From NCBI GenBank assembly GCA_943326315.2, contig CALPSU020000103.1, forward strand, positions 1 through 8,352: a stretch of DNA of 8,352 bases, written 5' to 3'. How positions within the stretch are numbered: position 1 is the first letter of the stretch; each line of letters opens with the position of its first letter. Made by a program: the position numbers and the translations under genes. The DNA comes from Chryseobacterium gleum (GTDB lineage Bacteria; Bacteroidota; Bacteroidia; Flavobacteriales_D; Crocinitomicaceae). The notes below the pieces were generated by a model that was not told where the DNA came from, ran no database searches, and saw only the letters and a program-made list of their open reading frames with translations. Positions 6,628 to 8,352 of the stretch are shown in pieces.

Positions 6628-8087
6628 TTTCGTTGGTTTGCGTGTTTATTTAAAATGCGAATTCCTTCAAGTTTTGTCTCTACTTCTTTTCGTTTACCCC
6701 AAATAATATCACTTGCATATTTTCGGGTTGACTCTAAATCTACAATGGGTTCAGGATAGTCAATTCCAATTTTACACTGGTAAATTTCTTGTTCAAAGGC
6801 ATTTAATTTCCAAGGTTCATGGAGAAGGTGAGGAGGTATATCAGCTAATTCGGGACACCATTTTTTGATAAATATCCCTTCCGAATCGTGGTCTTCTGAA
6901 TTTTTTATGGGATTGTAGATACGAACTGTATTTACCCCCGTAATTCCTGCTTGCATATGTATTTGAGGATAATGAATTCCGGGTTCATAATCTAGAAATT
7001 GTCGCGCTAAAAAGTGTAAATCTCTCCAGTCTTGCCATAAATTGAAAACAAAAAAGGAAACCACCATTGCACGCATTCTAAAATTGATAAATCCTGTTTG
7101 AACCAAACATCGCATACACGCATCTACAAGTGGAACGCCTGTTTTTCCGTTTTGCCAAGCTGCAATATAAGTTTCATTTCGTGTTTTCTGAATCGAATTA
7201 TAAGATTTATTGACTGGTTCAAATTCCATTGAACATTCATCTTCAAACTTTTGTATAAAATGACAATGCCAGTGCAAACGAGAAATGAAATTAGTCAAAG
7301 CGCGTTTGTGTTTTGAATCTTTGTAATGCTGAAGGGTGTATTGATAAACCATTCGCATACTAATATTTCCATAAGCCATATAAGGGGAGATACGACTGCA
7401 TCCTTTTCTACTTAATTCAGGTTTAGAAATATGTTTGCTGTAATTTACACAGCGATTATTCAAAAAACTTTCTAGATATCTCCACGCCCAGTATTCTCCA
7501 CCTTTTTGAAAATTTGAATTGGAACTAATTATGTCTTTTGGAAGTTCAGGACCTTTGTAAAAACGATAAAATTCATCTGATAACTTTAAAATATTCCAAT
7601 TTGTTTCATCAATAATTTTAGGTTGTGAAAGCATAGTTGACTTCCATCTTTTTTCCCAATCAAAGCGTGATTTTAATTTTCGAACAATTCCATTCGTTTG
7701 CGATTCTTTCCAATTAATTACATTTTTTTGACAAAAAGATTTCACTTCAAGATCACGATCAAAACTGATTTTGTTGCCTATTTCTTGGTGTGAATAAAGA
7801 TTGATAATGGAATAGTTAGAAGCTATTAATTCAAAAATGGGGATTACTTCTGATTGAAAAATATAAATTTTAGCTTCCAACGATTTTAATTTTTCATTCA
7901 TTTCTTGAAGCGACTCATAGATAAAACGCCAATGTCTAGTATCGCTATCATCAAACGCCATTAAGGACGGCTCGAAAAAATAAATGAGCAAAGTTGGAAG
8001 TTGAGATTGTTGAGCAAGTAAAAGAGGTTCGTGATCTGTAAATCGTAAATCTCTCTTGAACCAAACGATATTTATTTGCTCGTTCAT
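6624..8087 (-). CDS. Divergent photolyase/cryptochrome-like flavoprotein
   Basis: This 487-residue protein has photolyase architecture: an antenna domain from residue 5 (NIVWFKRDLRFTDHEPL) and a FAD domain from about 195 (GGEYWAWRYLESFL, SRISPYMAYGNISMR, WQNGKTGVPLVDACMRCL, TGFINFRMRAMVVSF, QDWRD, RIYNPIKNSEDHDSEG, KKWCPEL). Aligned by eye without gaps to E. coli PhrB from W316 to G389 (recalled sequence), the FAD-proximal Trp382 is H377, the N5-facing Asn378 is Y373 and the substrate Trp384 is Q379. Dimer-binding Glu274 corresponds to R270. W354 (Trp359) and W273 (Trp277) are kept. It is therefore a photolyase-family protein but probably not a standard class I CPD photolyase. A sensory cryptochrome or an enzyme with altered specificity are alternatives. 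It is the first gene of the operon, with a 4-nt overlap into CRY-DASH. Confidence 0.85.
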   Translation of the reverse strand: MNEQINIVWFKRDLRFTDHEPLLLAQQSQLPTLLIYFFEPSLMAFDDSDTRHWRFIYESLQEMNEKLKSLEAKIYIFQSEVIPIFELIASNYSIINLYSHQEIGNKISFDRDLEVKSFCQKNVINWKESQTNGIVRKLKSRFDWEKRWKSTMLSQPKIIDETNWNILKLSDEFYRFYKGPELPKDIISSNSNFQKGGEYWAWRYLESFLNNRCVNYSKHISKPELSRKGCSRISPYMAYGNISMRMVYQYTLQHYKDSKHKRALTNFISRLHWHCHFIQKFEDECSMEFEPVNKSYNSIQKTRNETYIAAWQNGKTGVPLVDACMRCLVQTGFINFRMRAMVVSFFVFNLWQDWRDLHFLARQFLDYEPGIHYPQIHMQAGITGVNTVRIYNPIKNSEDHDSEGIFIKKWCPELADIPPHLLHEPWKLNAFEQEIYQCKIGIDYPEPIVDLESTRKYASDIIWGKRKEVETKLEGIRILNKHANQRK

Positions 8088-8132
8088 TTATTTTGTTTAA
8101 ACAAATATAGTAAATGTTAAACAAAATAAGTA
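8088..8132 (-). promoter_or_regulatory. Operator-like repeat array at the photolyase operon promoter
   Basis: Immediately upstream of the start codon, ttattttgtttaa (8088-8100) and its exact reverse complement ttaaacaaaataa (8117-8129) form a perfect 13-bp inverted repeat with a 16-bp spacer. In addition, TTAAACAAAnnnAGTA occurs at 8097-8112 and 8117-8132, 20 bp apart in the same orientation, and the first of these forms a 14-bp palindrome (8092-8105) with the left arm. Three copies of one 9-bp site therefore lie in 45 bp, overlapping the -7 box. This is the layout expected for binding by a dimeric or oligomeric regulator. The regulator is not encoded in the window. Confidence 0.65.
8102..8109 (-). 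promoter_or_regulatory. Bacteroidota-type -7 promoter element TATATTTG
   Basis: On the minus strand the sequence is TATATTTG, an exact match to the TAnnTTTG -7 consensus of Bacteroidota. No good TTG is seen at the usual -33 spacing. Transcription would start only about 7-10 nt before the ATG at 8087, giving a nearly leaderless mRNA. The element lies inside the spacer of the operator inverted repeat. Confidence 0.55.
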
Positions 8133-8164
8133 GTTTAATTAATTTAAATTTTATAAAATCGTAA

Positions 8165-8215
8165 TTATAACTTTTATCAAAAAAGGCAAAAGTTGTAATC
8201 ATACTTATAACTTTT
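8165..8215. repeat. TTATAACTTTT repeats (two direct, one inverted)
   Basis: TTATAACTTTT occurs exactly at 8165-8175 and 8205-8215, starting 40 bp apart. A near-perfect inverted copy, AAAAGTTGTAA, lies between them at 8188-8198. Part of this is the terminator stem. The extra downstream copy is unexplained and could be a duplicated stem arm or a protein-binding site. Confidence 0.45.
8178..8215 (-). terminator. Probable rho-independent terminator of the TolC-like gene
   Basis: On the minus strand AAAAGTTATAA (8215-8205) can pair with TTACAACTTTT (8198-8188) over 11 positions with one mismatch and a 6-nt loop, followed by GCC and a run of six T. It begins 14 nt after the TolC-like stop codon. 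The stem is AT-rich and so fairly weak. It would separate that gene from the photolyase operon. Confidence 0.5.
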
Positions 8216-8229
8216 AGGAATAATACAAC

Positions 8230-8352
8230 CTATTTCAATTCACCAGCACTCCATTTAATGGCATAAATTGTTTTAAAGTATTTGGTTTTCAAGTCAATCA
8301 ATTTTTCTAATGCTTCCAATGCTTTGTTTTCTCGACTATTTACTAAAAAGAG
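8230..8352 (-). CDS. C-terminal end of a TolC-family outer-membrane efflux protein (5' partial)
   Basis: A frame open to the right window edge encodes the last 40 residues of a protein. It starts LFLVNSRENKALEALEKL, continues with a long heptad-like helix (IDLKTKYFKT) and ends YAIKWSAGELK before TAG. The pattern of an S-L-F-L-V-N-type turn, then a helix with LI.L..KYFK, then W..GEL, matches the C-terminal ends of TolC-like outer-membrane efflux proteins in Bacteroidota as I remember them. Such proteins form trimeric outer-membrane channels for RND or ABC exporters. Only a small piece is visible, so the family call is tentative. It is on the same strand as the photolyase operon, 142 nt upstream of it, with a likely terminator between. 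Confidence 0.6.
   Translation of the reverse strand, partial: LFLVNSRENKALEALEKLIDLKTKYFKTIYAIKWSAGELK

Noticed and set aside
7951..8202. An 83-residue minus-strand reading frame across the photolyase start and its promoter
   Set aside because: It overlaps the photolyase gene in another frame, consists mostly of low-complexity residues from AT-rich upstream DNA, and shows no domain. It is a shadow frame.
1..8352. CRISPR array, phage genes or a defence system
   Set aside because: There are no regularly spaced long repeats, Cas-like proteins or phage structural genes. The only mobile element is the IS3 copy.

Overview
The window looks like chromosomal DNA of a Bacteroidota species, most likely order Flavobacteriales. 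The supporting signs are high AT content, A-rich gene leaders without clear Shine-Dalgarno sequences, a TAnnTTTG-type -7 box, secreted TPR proteins beside an outer-membrane barrel, and a CRY-DASH / flavin reductase gene pair. No rRNA, tRNA or CRISPR was seen. The genus cannot be fixed from the sequence.

Left part (1-3219, + strand). A run of tightly packed genes holds the C-terminal part of an outer-membrane beta-barrel protein (cut by the window edge), two tandem paralogous secreted TPR proteins, a hotdog-fold thioesterase closely resembling E. coli YdiI/MenI, and a short isochorismate synthase (MenF type). The last two overlap at TAGTG and suggest a small menaquinone-biosynthesis unit, with MenF making isochorismate and MenI hydrolysing DHNA-CoA. 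menD is not next to them.

Middle (3220-4697). This is a convergent intergenic region disrupted by a complete IS3-family element (about 3369-4654). It has orfA/orfB, an A AAA AAG slippery site for -1 frameshifting, a full DDE triad and imperfect terminal inverted repeats, but no visible target-site duplication. TTAGA-rich motifs flank the IS in opposite orientations. They look like the two arms of an older inverted repeat, possibly a bidirectional terminator, that the IS now splits.

Right part (4698-8352, - strand). A three-gene operon is transcribed right to left. First comes a divergent photolyase/cryptochrome-like protein (487 aa) that lacks several canonical photolyase residues. A standard CRY-DASH protein (433 aa) follows with a 4-nt ATGA overlap, and a flavin reductase-like FMN protein (207 aa) follows 4 nt later. 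Directly upstream of the first gene is a compact regulatory array. It holds two direct copies of TTAAACAAAnnnAGTA at a 20-bp period plus an inverted copy, so that a perfect 13-bp inverted repeat brackets a TATATTTG -7 box. This is the most interesting signal in the window: a likely operator controlling a light- and flavin-related operon. Further right are a probable terminator and the C-terminal 40 residues of a TolC-like protein on the same strand.
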